From positions 1-58,424 of the forward strand of contig CADCFA010000025.1 in the NCBI GenBank assembly GCA_902800595.1: a stretch of 58,424 bases of DNA, read 5' to 3'. The stretch's first letter is position 1; every line of letters begins with the position of its first letter. A program made the position numbers and the translations under genes. This document shows, in pieces, positions 35,798 through 44,712 of this stretch. Below the pieces are notes generated by a model, which was not told the DNA's origin, searched no databases, and saw only the letters and a list, made by a program, of their open reading frames with translations. This stretch comes from an uncultured Prevotellaceae bacterium (lineage in GTDB: Bacteria > Bacteroidota > Bacteroidia > Bacteroidales > Bacteroidaceae).

Positions 35798-36399
35798 TTA
35801 TAAAGGTCTGTGGTATGCGTGACGCCAGCAATATCCAGACACTGGAGCAGCTGGGCATCGACTGGATGGGTATGATCTTCTGGCCCAAGTCCAAGCGGTA
35901 TGTATCCGAGATTCCGTCCTACCTACCCAGACAAGTCAAGCGTGTGGGGGTGTTCGTCGATGCTGACCTGGAAGAGATCCGCCAACACATCGAGGACTAC
36001 CAGCTCGACCTCATCCAACTGCACGGGCATGAACAGCCCGCATTGGCAGAAGCGCTTAAGCCACTACCTGTGATCAAGGCCTTCAATATTGCCACTGCCG
36101 AAGATCTGAAACAGACAGAAGCGTATGAAGGTATTGCAAACTATTTCCTCTTTGATACTAAAGGAAAGGTGGTTGGCGGCAATGGGGAGAAGTTCGACTG
36201 GTCGGTCCTGGATGCCTACCGGGGCTCTACCCCTTTCCTGCTCAGCGGAGGCATTGGCCCCGAAGATGCGGAAGCGGTCAGACATTTCCATCATCCCCGA
36301 TGTGTCGGCATCGACCTGAACTCACGTTTCGAGCAGGCACCTGCGCTCAAAGACATCACCAAACTTAGTAAATTCATAAAACAATTGCATCATGAATAA
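35794..36399 (+). CDS. trpF: Phosphoribosylanthranilate isomerase
   Basis: Isomerises PRA to CdRP. The 201 residues begin IIKVCGMRDASNI with the catalytic Cys, then GMIFWPKSKRYV, VGVFVDADLEEI, LIQLHGHE with the expected His, and LSGGIGPEDAE. Overlaps trpA by 8 bp. Confidence 0.96.
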   Translation: MIIKVCGMRDASNIQTLEQLGIDWMGMIFWPKSKRYVSEIPSYLPRQVKRVGVFVDADLEEIRQHIEDYQLDLIQLHGHEQPALAEALKPLPVIKAFNIATAEDLKQTEAYEGIANYFLFDTKGKVVGGNGEKFDWSVLDAYRGSTPFLLSGGIGPEDAEAVRHFHHPRCVGIDLNSRFEQAPALKDITKLSKFIKQLHHE

Positions 36400-37168
36400 A
36401 ATCAATCAACTCTTCGCTAATTCTCAGGACCGCAAACTCCTGTCACTCTACTTCTGTGCCGGATGCCCCACTTTTGAGAGCACAACCGATATCATCCTGG
36501 CAACACAACGCCGAGGTATCGACATGGTGGAAGTAGGTATTCCTTTCAGCGACCCGCTTGCCGACGGTCCTGTCATCCAGAGCGCTGCCACCCAGGCTCT
36601 GCACAACGGCATGAGCCTCAAGAAGCTCTTTGAACAGCTGAAGAGCATCAAGGATGATGTAAAGATGCCCCTGGTGCTCATGGGTTACCTGAATCCCATC
36701 CTGCATTACGGCATCGAGGCGTTCTGCCAGAGTTGTGCGGAGAGTGGAGTCAGCGGTGCCATCATCCCCGATCTGCCTTTCAAGGATTATCTCGATACCG
36801 TGAAGCCCGTAGCCGACCGTTACGACCTACGTATCATCATGCTCATCACACCAGAGACCAGCGAGGAGCGCATCCGGTTCATCGACGAACATACCGATGG
36901 CTTTATCTATATGGTATCATCTGCCGCCATCACAGGTGCCCAGAAATCCTTCGACGACGCCAAGCAGGCGTATTTCCGCCGTATCAACGCCATGCAACTG
37001 CGCAATCCTCGCATGATTGGCTTTGGTATCAGCAACAAGCAGACGCTCCAGGCAGCCCAACAGAATGCCGCCGGCGCCATCATCGGATCAAAGTTCGTAA
37101 CCCTGCTCAACGAGAGCAAGGATGCCGACGAGGCACTCGACAAACTATTTGACGCTCTGGCGAAATAA
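36392..37168 (+). CDS. trpA: Tryptophan synthase alpha chain
   Basis: Cleaves indole-glycerol phosphate. The 258 residues include VEVGIPFSDPLADGPVIQSA with the catalytic Glu and Asp, PLVLMGYLNPI, GAIIPDLPFKDY and IGFGISNKQTL. It ends the trp operon. The reading frame is clean to the end. Confidence 0.96.
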   Translation: MNKINQLFANSQDRKLLSLYFCAGCPTFESTTDIILATQRRGIDMVEVGIPFSDPLADGPVIQSAATQALHNGMSLKKLFEQLKSIKDDVKMPLVLMGYLNPILHYGIEAFCQSCAESGVSGAIIPDLPFKDYLDTVKPVADRYDLRIIMLITPETSEERIRFIDEHTDGFIYMVSSAAITGAQKSFDDAKQAYFRRINAMQLRNPRMIGFGISNKQTLQAAQQNAAGAIIGSKFVTLLNESKDADEALDKLFDALAK

Positions 37169-37608
37169 GCTAAAATGGCAATAAAGATGAAAACGATGAT
37201 GAAACCAAGCACATGGTCTTTCCATGTCATCCCCAATGCTCACAAAGTGTCAGACACTTCGTGATTTTAGAATTCTTTTATGGCACTACTTAATGACATA
37301 GAAACGAAATCTTAATGACATCCTAATGACATGATTGACCTAATTTTGGCAATCGGTCAGCTGTTTTTTGGCGAACTAAGTGCCAGATAGGGATGCCGCA
37401 AGAGTAGAATTACTGCATCGCAGTGCTTAATGGTAGTTTCTGAATTCTCTGCTTTTTGTTCCTAGTATGGGAATATTAACGAGCTAGTAAGCATCAGCGA
37501 CACCCCTATACAGCTGCGGTTCGCACAAAATTGTCGAACCGCAAGCCAAAAAAATATCAAATCATGTGTAGTGTACTGAATAAGTTGACAACCAGCCCGA
37601 AGGGTATG
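37169..37608. other. 440-bp gap after trpA: repeats and hairpins, no gene
   Basis: No supportable gene. Contents: a small hairpin ACATGG/CCATGT (37211-37227); three copies of TAATGACAT (37291, 37313, 37324); a hairpin ACTGC/GCAGT (37413-37425 area); a degenerate copy of the cbiA palindrome, TTCCTAGTATGGGAA (37459-37473); and a perfect 9-bp inverted repeat TGCGGTTCG/CGAACCGCA (37515-37543) with a further ACAA/TTGT pair inside. The density of inverted repeats suggests remnants of mobile or repetitive DNA. Confidence 0.6.
37241..37263 (+). terminator. Possible trp operon terminator
   Basis: CACAAAGTG (37241-37249) can pair with CACTTCGTG (37255-37263) with one mismatch, followed by ATTTTAGAATTCTTTT. 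The T-run is imperfect, so the call is weak. Confidence 0.4.
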
Positions 37609-37626
37609 TCAAAATAGACATACCCT
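37601..37626 (-). terminator. Perfect hairpin over the GH3 stop codon
   Basis: AGGGTATGTC (37601-37610) and GACATACCCT (37617-37626) form a perfect 10-bp stem with an AAAATA loop. The GH3 stop codon (37609-37611) lies at the stem-loop junction, so the last codons of the gene are part of the hairpin. On the minus strand no long T-run follows, so termination efficiency is uncertain. Confidence 0.5.
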
Positions 37627-39819
37627 CTTGCTGATTGGTAAATCAACGGATGAGCCGCCTACCAGAATCGTGAGGGCACCAGGCTCCAGCATCCATGTCT
37701 GGGCAGCTGCATCCCAATGACAGAGGTCGGCACGACGGATAGGGATGGTAACCGTCTGGCGCTCGCCGCCCTTCAGCTGCACACGACGAAAGCCCTTGAG
37801 CTCCTTCACAGGACGGTTGATGCGAGACTCGGGACGTGCCACATAGACCTGCGCCACTTCCTCGGCTGCACAACTGGACGTGTTGGTAAGCACGAAACTG
37901 ACATCCAGTCCTTCGGCTGTAGGCGTCACCTTCAGGTCGCTGTATTCAAAGGTGGCATAGGAGAGTCCGAAGCCGAAGGGATAGGCTGGCGCAACATCCT
38001 TGCTGTCGTACCAGCGATAGCCCACAAGGTCTTCTTCGGCATAAGGTGCCACCAGCTCCTGTCTGCGCTCGTTGCTGCGGTTCTGCGTGATATCGACAAA
38101 GATGTCGCCTTGGGTGTTGTTAGTGAGCGTCTGCGGATAGGAGGCAGTGGCATAGGCAGGCACATCCTCCAGCGCCTTAGGCCACGACATGGGCAGTTTG
38201 CCTGAGGGAGAGATCTGTCCTGACAGCATCTCAGCGAGTGCCTGTCCTCCCATCGAGCCATTGAACCACGAGGCTACCAAGGCACCTGACACGCTGCTCA
38301 CGGTGCTGACATCCACAGGACCGCCTGAGACGATGATGGTGACGAGCTTCTTATTGACCTTGGCAAGAGCCTGCGCCAATTCATCTTGTCCAGAAGGCAG
38401 GGTGATGCTCTTACGGTCGGAACCTTCCGTCTCCACCTCACGGTTGTCACCAGCAAAGAAGATCACCAGGTCGGCCTTCCTGGCAGCCTTGACAGCCTCT
38501 GCCATCAACTGAGAGTCGGCAGGCTGTTGCGGACTGAGGCGCTTGTCACGGGCTGCGCGGTCAAAGCTCTTGTAGCCAGGCACGTAGGTCAGCGCCACCT
38601 TGTCGCCCAGCAGGGCTTGCAGGCCTTCAAGAGGTGTAATCTCCCGACGGGTCTTCACGCCTGCTCCCACACCGCCAAGTGCCATCTTGGTGACGGCATT
38701 CTCGCCGATGACAGCGATGCGCCTGATGTGCTGGGGATCTATCGGCAACAGATGTTCGTTCTTCAAGAGCACGATACTGCGACGCGCCACCTCCAAGGCG
38801 GTCTGCATCTCTTCGGCATTGCCTACAGGCTGGGTGTTGGCTACTGCCTTATCCACTGGCTTCACCGTGAGTCGTACGCGCAGGATCTCTCTTACACGCT
38901 GATCGATAACGACCTCACTCACCTTACCTGCCTTGACGGAGTCGAGCAGCGCCTTTCCCATATAGCGACTGCCAGGCATCTCGACATTCATGCCTGCCAC
39001 GACAGCATCTACCGTAGAGTGCACCCCACCCCAGTCGCTGATCACCATACCGGGGAAGCCCCATTGCTGGCGCAGGATGGTGGTGAGCAGTGGCAGGTTC
39101 TCGGAGCACCAGCGCCCGTTCACCTTGTTATAAGCTGCCATCAAGCCCCAGGCGTCCGCCTCGCGCACAGCCATATCGAAGGGACGGAGATAGATCTCAT
39201 GCATGGCACGATCGGAGATGCGCACATCCACGAAGCCACGATAGTCCTCCTGATTGTTCAAGGCATAGTGTTTCAGGCATACTGCCGTTCCATTCTCCTG
39301 TGCGCCCTTGGTGTAAGCCACAGCCAGCATTCCGCTCAGCAAGGGATCCTCGCTGAGATACTCGTAGGTTCTTCCGCCTGTGGGGATGCGCTGGATATTG
39401 ATGGCGGGTCCGAGGATCATATCTTTTCCACGCAGACGTGCCTCACGACTCATGCCCCGTCCGTAGGCGTAGGCACAGTCGGTGCTCCACGTGGCAGCCA
39501 GTGCCGACCCCGTGGGGAAAAACGTGGCAGAGTCGGTAGTGAGGTTGGCGGAGTTCCAGGAGTGAGGTTCCATCTCCTCGCGGATGCCGAAGGGGCCGTC
39601 GGCATATTCCACATCGGCAATCCCCAAACGGGGTATGCCGGCAGAAGAGAACATGTTCTTACCGTGCAGCATGCCGATCTTCTCTTCGAGTGTCATGCTG
39701 CTGATGATGTTGTCGATCTCCTGCTCATGGTTGAGCAACTGGGTGGGATACTGTTGGGCTTGTGCCGCTGCAGCCGCCATCAGAAGCACTGCCAAGACGT
39801 TTGTTTTAAATCCTTCCAT
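37609..39819 (-). CDS. Secreted GH3 beta-glucosidase-type glycosidase
   Basis: Exported glycoside hydrolase family 3 enzyme of 736 residues. A signal peptide (MEGFKTNVLAVLLMAAAAAQAQ) is followed by the GH3 barrel with the substrate-binding KHYALNNQE and the nucleophile motif MVISDWGGVHSTVDAV, the alpha/beta C-domain (RSIVLLKNEHLLPI, VIFFAGDNREVETEGSDR) and a fibronectin-III-like domain at the end. I start at 39819 because the signal peptide begins there. Substrate specificity within GH3 (beta-glucoside, xyloside) cannot be told. A terminator of the upstream GH57 operon lies just before it, and I see no clear promoter of its own. Confidence 0.9.
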   Translation of the reverse strand: MEGFKTNVLAVLLMAAAAAQAQQYPTQLLNHEQEIDNIISSMTLEEKIGMLHGKNMFSSAGIPRLGIADVEYADGPFGIREEMEPHSWNSANLTTDSATFFPTGSALAATWSTDCAYAYGRGMSREARLRGKDMILGPAINIQRIPTGGRTYEYLSEDPLLSGMLAVAYTKGAQENGTAVCLKHYALNNQEDYRGFVDVRISDRAMHEIYLRPFDMAVREADAWGLMAAYNKVNGRWCSENLPLLTTILRQQWGFPGMVISDWGGVHSTVDAVVAGMNVEMPGSRYMGKALLDSVKAGKVSEVVIDQRVREILRVRLTVKPVDKAVANTQPVGNAEEMQTALEVARRSIVLLKNEHLLPIDPQHIRRIAVIGENAVTKMALGGVGAGVKTRREITPLEGLQALLGDKVALTYVPGYKSFDRAARDKRLSPQQPADSQLMAEAVKAARKADLVIFFAGDNREVETEGSDRKSITLPSGQDELAQALAKVNKKLVTIIVSGGPVDVSTVSSVSGALVASWFNGSMGGQALAEMLSGQISPSGKLPMSWPKALEDVPAYATASYPQTLTNNTQGDIFVDITQNRSNERRQELVAPYAEEDLVGYRWYDSKDVAPAYPFGFGLSYATFEYSDLKVTPTAEGLDVSFVLTNTSSCAAEEVAQVYVARPESRINRPVKELKGFRRVQLKGGERQTVTIPIRRADLCHWDAAAQTWMLEPGALTILVGGSSVDLPISKRVCLF

Positions 39820-39843
39820 GATGATTCGTCTTTTTGTTGGGTT

Positions 39844-39877
39844 AAAAAACAGGGTGTCATCCTCATGGCACCCTGTT
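39844..39877 (-). terminator. Terminator of the glycogen/GH57 operon
   Basis: Stem AACAGGGTG/CACCCTGTT (39848-39856, 39869-39877) with a 12-nt loop. On the minus strand it is followed by a T-run (plus 39844-39849). It lies 28 bp after the GH57 stop and 25 bp before the GH3 start. Confidence 0.8.
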
Positions 39878-39904
39878 CTAATGTTCAATTATTTCTGATG
39901 ATCT

Positions 39905-41305
39905 CTACTCTGCAGCCTTTGGCTCTTCTGCTTTCGGTTCTGCAACCTTTTTCGCAGCAGCTTTCTTTGGCGCTGCCTTCTTCTTAGGTGCAGGTTTCTT
40001 CTCTGCAGGTTCCAGTTTTTCAAGACGAGCCTTCAGACGGGTAATCTCCTTATCCTTCATCTCAATCTCATCACCCTGGTTCTTAATGGTGGTGAGCAGA
40101 CCTTCCAGCTCATCGTTATCGATATCAAGCGGATAAAGGGCATTCACTCTGTTGATGAAATCACCAAGGATGTTCATATAATTGGTAAAGGCATCAAACG
40201 GACCGCTATAGATACCACGATCGAGTCCTACGTTAGAGGGCTTGGTGGTCATGAAACGGAAGTTGTTGGAAGCCTGAAGATAGTCCCAATCCTGGTTGAT
40301 GCGCGGATCATTAGCGATACGCAGACGATCAGCTACGCTATAGAGCTTGTTGAAGGCCTCACGCTGCATAGCATTTCCAAGCCAGCAGCTGACATCACGC
40401 TCCTCATCGACCCATGACAACGTGTCGGGAACATCAAGCTGACCAACGCTCTTACATGCCATGCAGATTTCTGTCGGTGTCATGAAGTTGATGCCCTTCT
40501 CCTTGGCACATGCAGGCAGTGCCTTGATGAAGTCAAGGATGTTACTGCTCAATGGCTGGGCAATACCCAGTGCTGAGAGCTCCATGAAGATATTGATGAT
40601 CTGCTCCTCTTCGGGGAAGCGGGCGATACGGTCAATATAAGCATCAGCAAACAGCGGATAGCCTTCCCAATCGGCATTGTTGAAACGCAGAGAGATATCA
40701 TCCGACAGCTCCACATCACGAAGCAGGAGCTTCAGGTTGGGTGCGATGTTGCAGTTATATACATAGTGAGGACTCTTCCAGCCGAGCACATGCTTTGCAC
40801 CCTCAGTAAGCATACCCTTAAAGCCCATAGATGCAACCTGAGCACCGATATCGTCACTATAGATGAGTGAAGAGTTACGCAATACGGTGGGTTTCTTTCC
40901 GAAAAGCTCTTCAATCTTCTTTGCCTGTTTCTTCACATCGAGCGCAAAGGTCTCTTCATTAGCCAAAGATGACAGACCGTGGCTGTAAGGCTCTGCGAGG
41001 AACTCCACGCAACCTGTCTCATTCATCTCCTGCAGTTTCTCCAGTACCTGGGGAGCGTGCATCTCCAACTGCTCAATACCTGTACCAGAAAGAGAGAAAG
41101 CCACCTTGAAGAACTTGCCGTTCTCATTAATCATGTCGTGAAGGGTATTCAATGCAGGCATATAGCTGCGCTCTGCAATATCGGTGATGCTACGCTCGTT
41201 CTCGTAGTCATCATAGTAATAATGATCGGTACCGATATCAAAGAAACGGTAACGCTTCAGATGAATAATCTGATGTATCTCGAAATATAAACAAATTGTT
41301 TTCAT
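39905..41305 (-). CDS. GH57-like protein with altered catalytic motifs and a Lys/Ala/Pro tail
   Basis: A 466-residue cytoplasmic protein of the GH57 alpha-amylase type, found next to GT4 and debranching genes in Bacteroidales. The body is clear: CLYFEIHQ, RYRFFDIGTDHYYYDDY, GCVEFLAEPYSHGLSSL, MLTEGAKHVLGWKSPHYVY and WVDEERDVSCWLGN. Two hallmark motifs are degraded: HQP reads HQI (residues 11-13), and the DYETFGEH segment that carries the catalytic acid reads ELSALGIA (residues 242-249). Loss of hydrolase activity is inferred. After about residue 395 come a coiled coil and a tail of PAPKKKAAPKKAAAKK type, resembling a histone-like or nucleic-acid-binding tail. It is third in the operon. Confidence 0.85.
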   Translation of the reverse strand: MKTICLYFEIHQIIHLKRYRFFDIGTDHYYYDDYENERSITDIAERSYMPALNTLHDMINENGKFFKVAFSLSGTGIEQLEMHAPQVLEKLQEMNETGCVEFLAEPYSHGLSSLANEETFALDVKKQAKKIEELFGKKPTVLRNSSLIYSDDIGAQVASMGFKGMLTEGAKHVLGWKSPHYVYNCNIAPNLKLLLRDVELSDDISLRFNNADWEGYPLFADAYIDRIARFPEEEQIINIFMELSALGIAQPLSSNILDFIKALPACAKEKGINFMTPTEICMACKSVGQLDVPDTLSWVDEERDVSCWLGNAMQREAFNKLYSVADRLRIANDPRINQDWDYLQASNNFRFMTTKPSNVGLDRGIYSGPFDAFTNYMNILGDFINRVNALYPLDIDNDELEGLLTTIKNQGDEIEMKDKEITRLKARLEKLEPAEKKPAPKKKAAPKKAAAKKVAEPKAEEPKAAE

Positions 41306-41342
41306 AACTTTTACTTTTTTACTTTTTTACCTTTTTACTCTT

Positions 41343-42614
41343 TTATTGATCCCAGCCGAGTGTGCGGCGATAAAGTGTGCGGATCCAGCGTCCGACCTTC
41401 TCCCAGGTAATCTGATCCACCTCGCGCTTGCCCTCATCCTTCAGATACTGGAAGAGTGACTCGTTATGACAGATAGAATAGATGGCATCAGCCAGCGCAT
41501 GAATATCCCAATAGTCAACCTTGATACAGTTGTCGAGAATCTCAGCACAGCCAGACTGCTTCGAGATAATCGAAGGCGTGCCGCACTGCATTGCCTCCAA
41601 CGGCGAGATACCAAACGGCTCACTCACAGAAGGCATGACATATACATCAGATGCTTTCAAGCACTCATAAACCTGCTTACCACGCATGAAGCCCGGGAAG
41701 TGGAATCTGTCGGCGATGCCACGCTCCGCAGCCAGATGAATCATGGCATCCATCATATCGCCGGAACCTGCCATGCAGAAACGGACGTTACGCGTACGAT
41801 GCAGCACCATCGTTGCAGCCTCTACAAAATATTCCGGACCTTTCTGCATCGTGATACGACCAAGGAAGGTTACAACCTTCTCCTTGCCCGTATGATCCGG
41901 GCGCGGAATGTCCTGATACTCTTGCGGCAGAGGATAAACAGCATTATGAACGGTGAAACACTTACGAGGATCCTGATGGTACTGGTTGATAACCGTCTGG
42001 CGCGTCAACTCTGACACACACATGATGCAATCAGCCCAGTCCATACCATTCTTCTCAATCGAATAGACCGTCGGGTTCACCTTACCACGGCTACGGTCGA
42101 AATCTGTAGCGTGAACATGGATACACAGCGGCTTACCACTGACCTGCTTGGCATGGATGCCAGCAGGGAAGGTCAGCCAGTCGTGTGCATGGATGATATC
42201 AAACTCCTCGGTACGGGCCACCTGACCAGCGATGATCGAGTAGTTATTGATCTCCTCGTGCAGATTGCCGGGATAACCTCCCGCAAACTCCAGCGCACCG
42301 AGGTCGTTCACGTTCATATAATTAAAATCAGCATAGATATGCTCACGAAGCTTGAAATAGTAATCGGGATCCATAATATTGCCCACACGCTGCTTCACGT
42401 AGTCGTAATCGACATCACGATAGGCAATGGGCACAGCATTCATTGCCACGATACGGCAGGCATGCTGACTCTCGTCGCCAAACGGATGCGGCAAGCAGAG
42501 AACCGTCTCAATATCACCCTGAGCCTTCAAGCCCTCAGAGATACCATAGTTAGCAGTGGCGAGTCCACCAAATACATGAGGAGGATACTCCCATCCAAAC
42601 ATTAATACTTTCAT
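41343..42614 (-). CDS. GT4-family glycosyltransferase, probable glycogen synthase
   Basis: A 423-residue GT-B glycosyltransferase. N-terminal MKVLMFGWEYPPHVFGGLA contains the Gly-rich donor loop; FDIIHAHDWLTFPAG, FLGRITMQKGPEYFVEA and the GT4 E-x7-E motif in SEPFGISPLEAMQCGTP follow. The operon (debranching enzyme 12 bp upstream, GH57-like protein 37 bp downstream) points to an alpha-glucan such as glycogen as its product. Donor and acceptor are inferred. Confidence 0.88.
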   Translation of the reverse strand: MKVLMFGWEYPPHVFGGLATANYGISEGLKAQGDIETVLCLPHPFGDESQHACRIVAMNAVPIAYRDVDYDYVKQRVGNIMDPDYYFKLREHIYADFNYMNVNDLGALEFAGGYPGNLHEEINNYSIIAGQVARTEEFDIIHAHDWLTFPAGIHAKQVSGKPLCIHVHATDFDRSRGKVNPTVYSIEKNGMDWADCIMCVSELTRQTVINQYHQDPRKCFTVHNAVYPLPQEYQDIPRPDHTGKEKVVTFLGRITMQKGPEYFVEAATMVLHRTRNVRFCMAGSGDMMDAMIHLAAERGIADRFHFPGFMRGKQVYECLKASDVYVMPSVSEPFGISPLEAMQCGTPSIISKQSGCAEILDNCIKVDYWDIHALADAIYSICHNESLFQYLKDEGKREVDQITWEKVGRWIRTLYRRTLGWDQ

Positions 42615-42626
42615 TGTCGTTCCTCC

Positions 42627-44606
42627 TTATTTTTGATATGAATACTTATCGATCAGCTTGAGCGTACGCAGAATCTCTGCCACGTTCATTGCAAACGACA
42701 TGGCACCACGTCCGTGGAATGGCGGGTTGCCGTCGAAAAGCTCAGAGATGGTACCAATGGCATGATAGTCGATCTCGTCTTCATAGCCCACCAGCTGACG
42801 CTCAATAAAGCTCAGGCGGCTACGCTTGTAAAGCTTCAGGCAAGCCTCCATATAGAAACCTCCGAGCCAAGGCCAGGCGGTACCCTGATGGTAGGCATAG
42901 TCGCGCTGGGTCTGCGGACCGACATACATTGGATTGTAACCTCCACTCTTTGGAGAGAGTGAGCGCAATCCCTTCGGTGTCAGCAACTCACGGGTGCAGA
43001 CATCAACCACACTCTTCATCTGTTCCTGATTCAGTGGTGAGTAGTCGAGTGCCACAGCAAAAATCATGTTAGGACGAACAGACCAGTCCATCATATTGCC
43101 ATCTACATAATCGAGCAGATAGCCATACTCATTGACGAAAGTCTCTACAAACGACTGCTTGCACTTCTGAGCCAGTTGCTCAAGATTCTCTGCACCCTTC
43201 GTGTCGCCTTTCTCTGCAGCCATCGAGGCACAGAATTTAAGGGCGTTATACCACAAAGCATTGAATTCAACGATGTAACCGGAACGTGGCACTACAGGAC
43301 GGCCGTTGGCTGTAGAGTTCATCCAAGTAACAGCCTTGTCACGTCCATTAGAATAGAGCAGGCCATTCTCGTCGAGACGCAGATTCGGATGTCCGCCGTC
43401 AATGATATACTTCACGATATCCTGCAGCAGCTTACCATACATCTCGAAGCACTTGTCGCGCCCCACCTCTTTGCCATACTGCTGGATGGCCCATACGCAC
43501 CAAAGAGGTACATCAGGCTGCTCGATCTCATAAATCTTCACACTCAGCGGCTTGCCCTCCATGAACTCACGCAGACCTTTCTCCGCTGTTCTCATCACCA
43601 GCTCAAAATAGTCGCGCTCGTCAATGGCAAGCGTCAGTCCTGGCAACGCGATGAACGTGTCGCGGGCACGGGCCTTGAACCAAGGATAGCCTGCCAGCAG
43701 ATAGCGATCGTCTTTCTTGTCAATCTTCTCCATAGTACCACTGCGGCGGTCGCGGAAGTGGAACTGGTGGGCTGCGCAAAGCAGGGTGTCATAGAAATTA
43801 TCTCGCGGTTTGCGATCCTCTACCTCTTCTTCCCACAGCTTCTTCAAGGATGAAGTCTTGATCTGTGAGGTAGAGCCGGAAAAGACGATGCTCTCGCCTT
43901 TCTTGATCGGCATCTCGAAATAGCCGGGCACGTACAGATCCTCGTTTGAGGCATAACCACGCTCCTGTTCCTTCGGATACTCCACGCCACGATACCAGTC
44001 GGGCTGGAAGACAAACTGGTTCTTCTTTGAGAACTGCATATAGAGGTCGGGATAACCGGCATACATACAGGTCTTGATGCCGCCGTCGATCTCATGATAC
44101 TCACGACTGGCGGTAGCGTTCTCGTGGGTAAACTGACGAACCGAACGGAAGGCCAGGAACGGACGGAAGCGCAAGGTTGTGGCAGAGTGGGCATCCACCA
44201 GTGTGTAGCGGATCAGGATACGGTCTTCGTAATGATGGAAGATCACTTCCTTCTTCAATACGACACCACCCACGCGATACGTTGTCGTTGGCACGAGACT
44301 GGCATCAAACTCTTTGATGTACTTGTGTCCGTTAGGACTGAAATTGTTGCCTTGATACTTGTGAAGTCCCAGGTTGAACTCAGCTCCATGCTGGATCACC
44401 GTGCAATCGAGTGACGACAAGAGTACATGGTTCTCATCATCGAGCTCAGGCACGGGAACCACCAGCAGACCATGATACTTACGCGTATTACAATCCACGA
44501 GTGTAGAACTGCTATACGCACCAGAACGATTGGTCCGGAGTAATTCACGACGGAGACTTTCCTGTAGATTAGTCATCACGGCTTTTTCAAATCGTAAATA
44601 GCTCAT
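42627..44606 (-). CDS. Glycogen debranching enzyme, bacterial/archaeal type (GH133-like)
   Basis: A 659-residue intracellular debranching enzyme. N-terminal domain: NRSGAYSSSTLVDCNTRKYHGLLVVP in parts, with TRKYHGLL typical of the family. C-terminal (alpha/alpha)6-type domain: YLLAGYPWFKARARDTFIALPGL, TWMNSTANGRPVVPRSGYIVE, and QRDYAYHQGTAWPWLGGFY. I start at 44606 (MSYLRFEKAV); a start at 44645 would precede the promoter box. First gene of the alpha-glucan operon. Confidence 0.92.
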   Translation of the reverse strand: MSYLRFEKAVMTNLQESLRRELLRTNRSGAYSSSTLVDCNTRKYHGLLVVPVPELDDENHVLLSSLDCTVIQHGAEFNLGLHKYQGNNFSPNGHKYIKEFDASLVPTTTYRVGGVVLKKEVIFHHYEDRILIRYTLVDAHSATTLRFRPFLAFRSVRQFTHENATASREYHEIDGGIKTCMYAGYPDLYMQFSKKNQFVFQPDWYRGVEYPKEQERGYASNEDLYVPGYFEMPIKKGESIVFSGSTSQIKTSSLKKLWEEEVEDRKPRDNFYDTLLCAAHQFHFRDRRSGTMEKIDKKDDRYLLAGYPWFKARARDTFIALPGLTLAIDERDYFELVMRTAEKGLREFMEGKPLSVKIYEIEQPDVPLWCVWAIQQYGKEVGRDKCFEMYGKLLQDIVKYIIDGGHPNLRLDENGLLYSNGRDKAVTWMNSTANGRPVVPRSGYIVEFNALWYNALKFCASMAAEKGDTKGAENLEQLAQKCKQSFVETFVNEYGYLLDYVDGNMMDWSVRPNMIFAVALDYSPLNQEQMKSVVDVCTRELLTPKGLRSLSPKSGGYNPMYVGPQTQRDYAYHQGTAWPWLGGFYMEACLKLYKRSRLSFIERQLVGYEDEIDYHAIGTISELFDGNPPFHGRGAMSFAMNVAEILRTLKLIDKYSYQK

Positions 44607-44615
44607 AGTTCCTTC

Positions 44616-44646
44616 CAAAAGTACGAAAAAATACGGAGTCTGCAAA
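44616..44646 (-). promoter_or_regulatory. Promoter of the debranching enzyme operon
   Basis: On the minus strand TTTG (44646-44643), a 19-bp spacer and TACTTTTG (44623-44616). The ATG follows only 9 nt after the -7 box, so the mRNA would be nearly leaderless. Confidence 0.7.
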
Positions 44647-44712
44647 AGAAATCTCCGTATTTAACAATTATTTAATACAAAAAAGAGGTCGAATGCTCAG
44701 CCTCTTACATTT

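Noticed and set aside
30746-37168. Unusual trp gene order (B first, A last) as a novelty
   Set aside because: This BEGDCFA order is, as far as I know, ordinary for Bacteroidetes.
37569-37592. Sequence TGTACTGAATAAGTTGACAA resembling an IS3-type terminal repeat
   Set aside because: No matching second end, no transposase and no target duplication could be found in the window.
38386-39987. 533-codon plus-strand frame opposite the GH3 gene
   Set aside because: Long only because of the GC-rich codon use of the GH3 gene on the other strand; it is His/Leu-rich with no recognisable domain.
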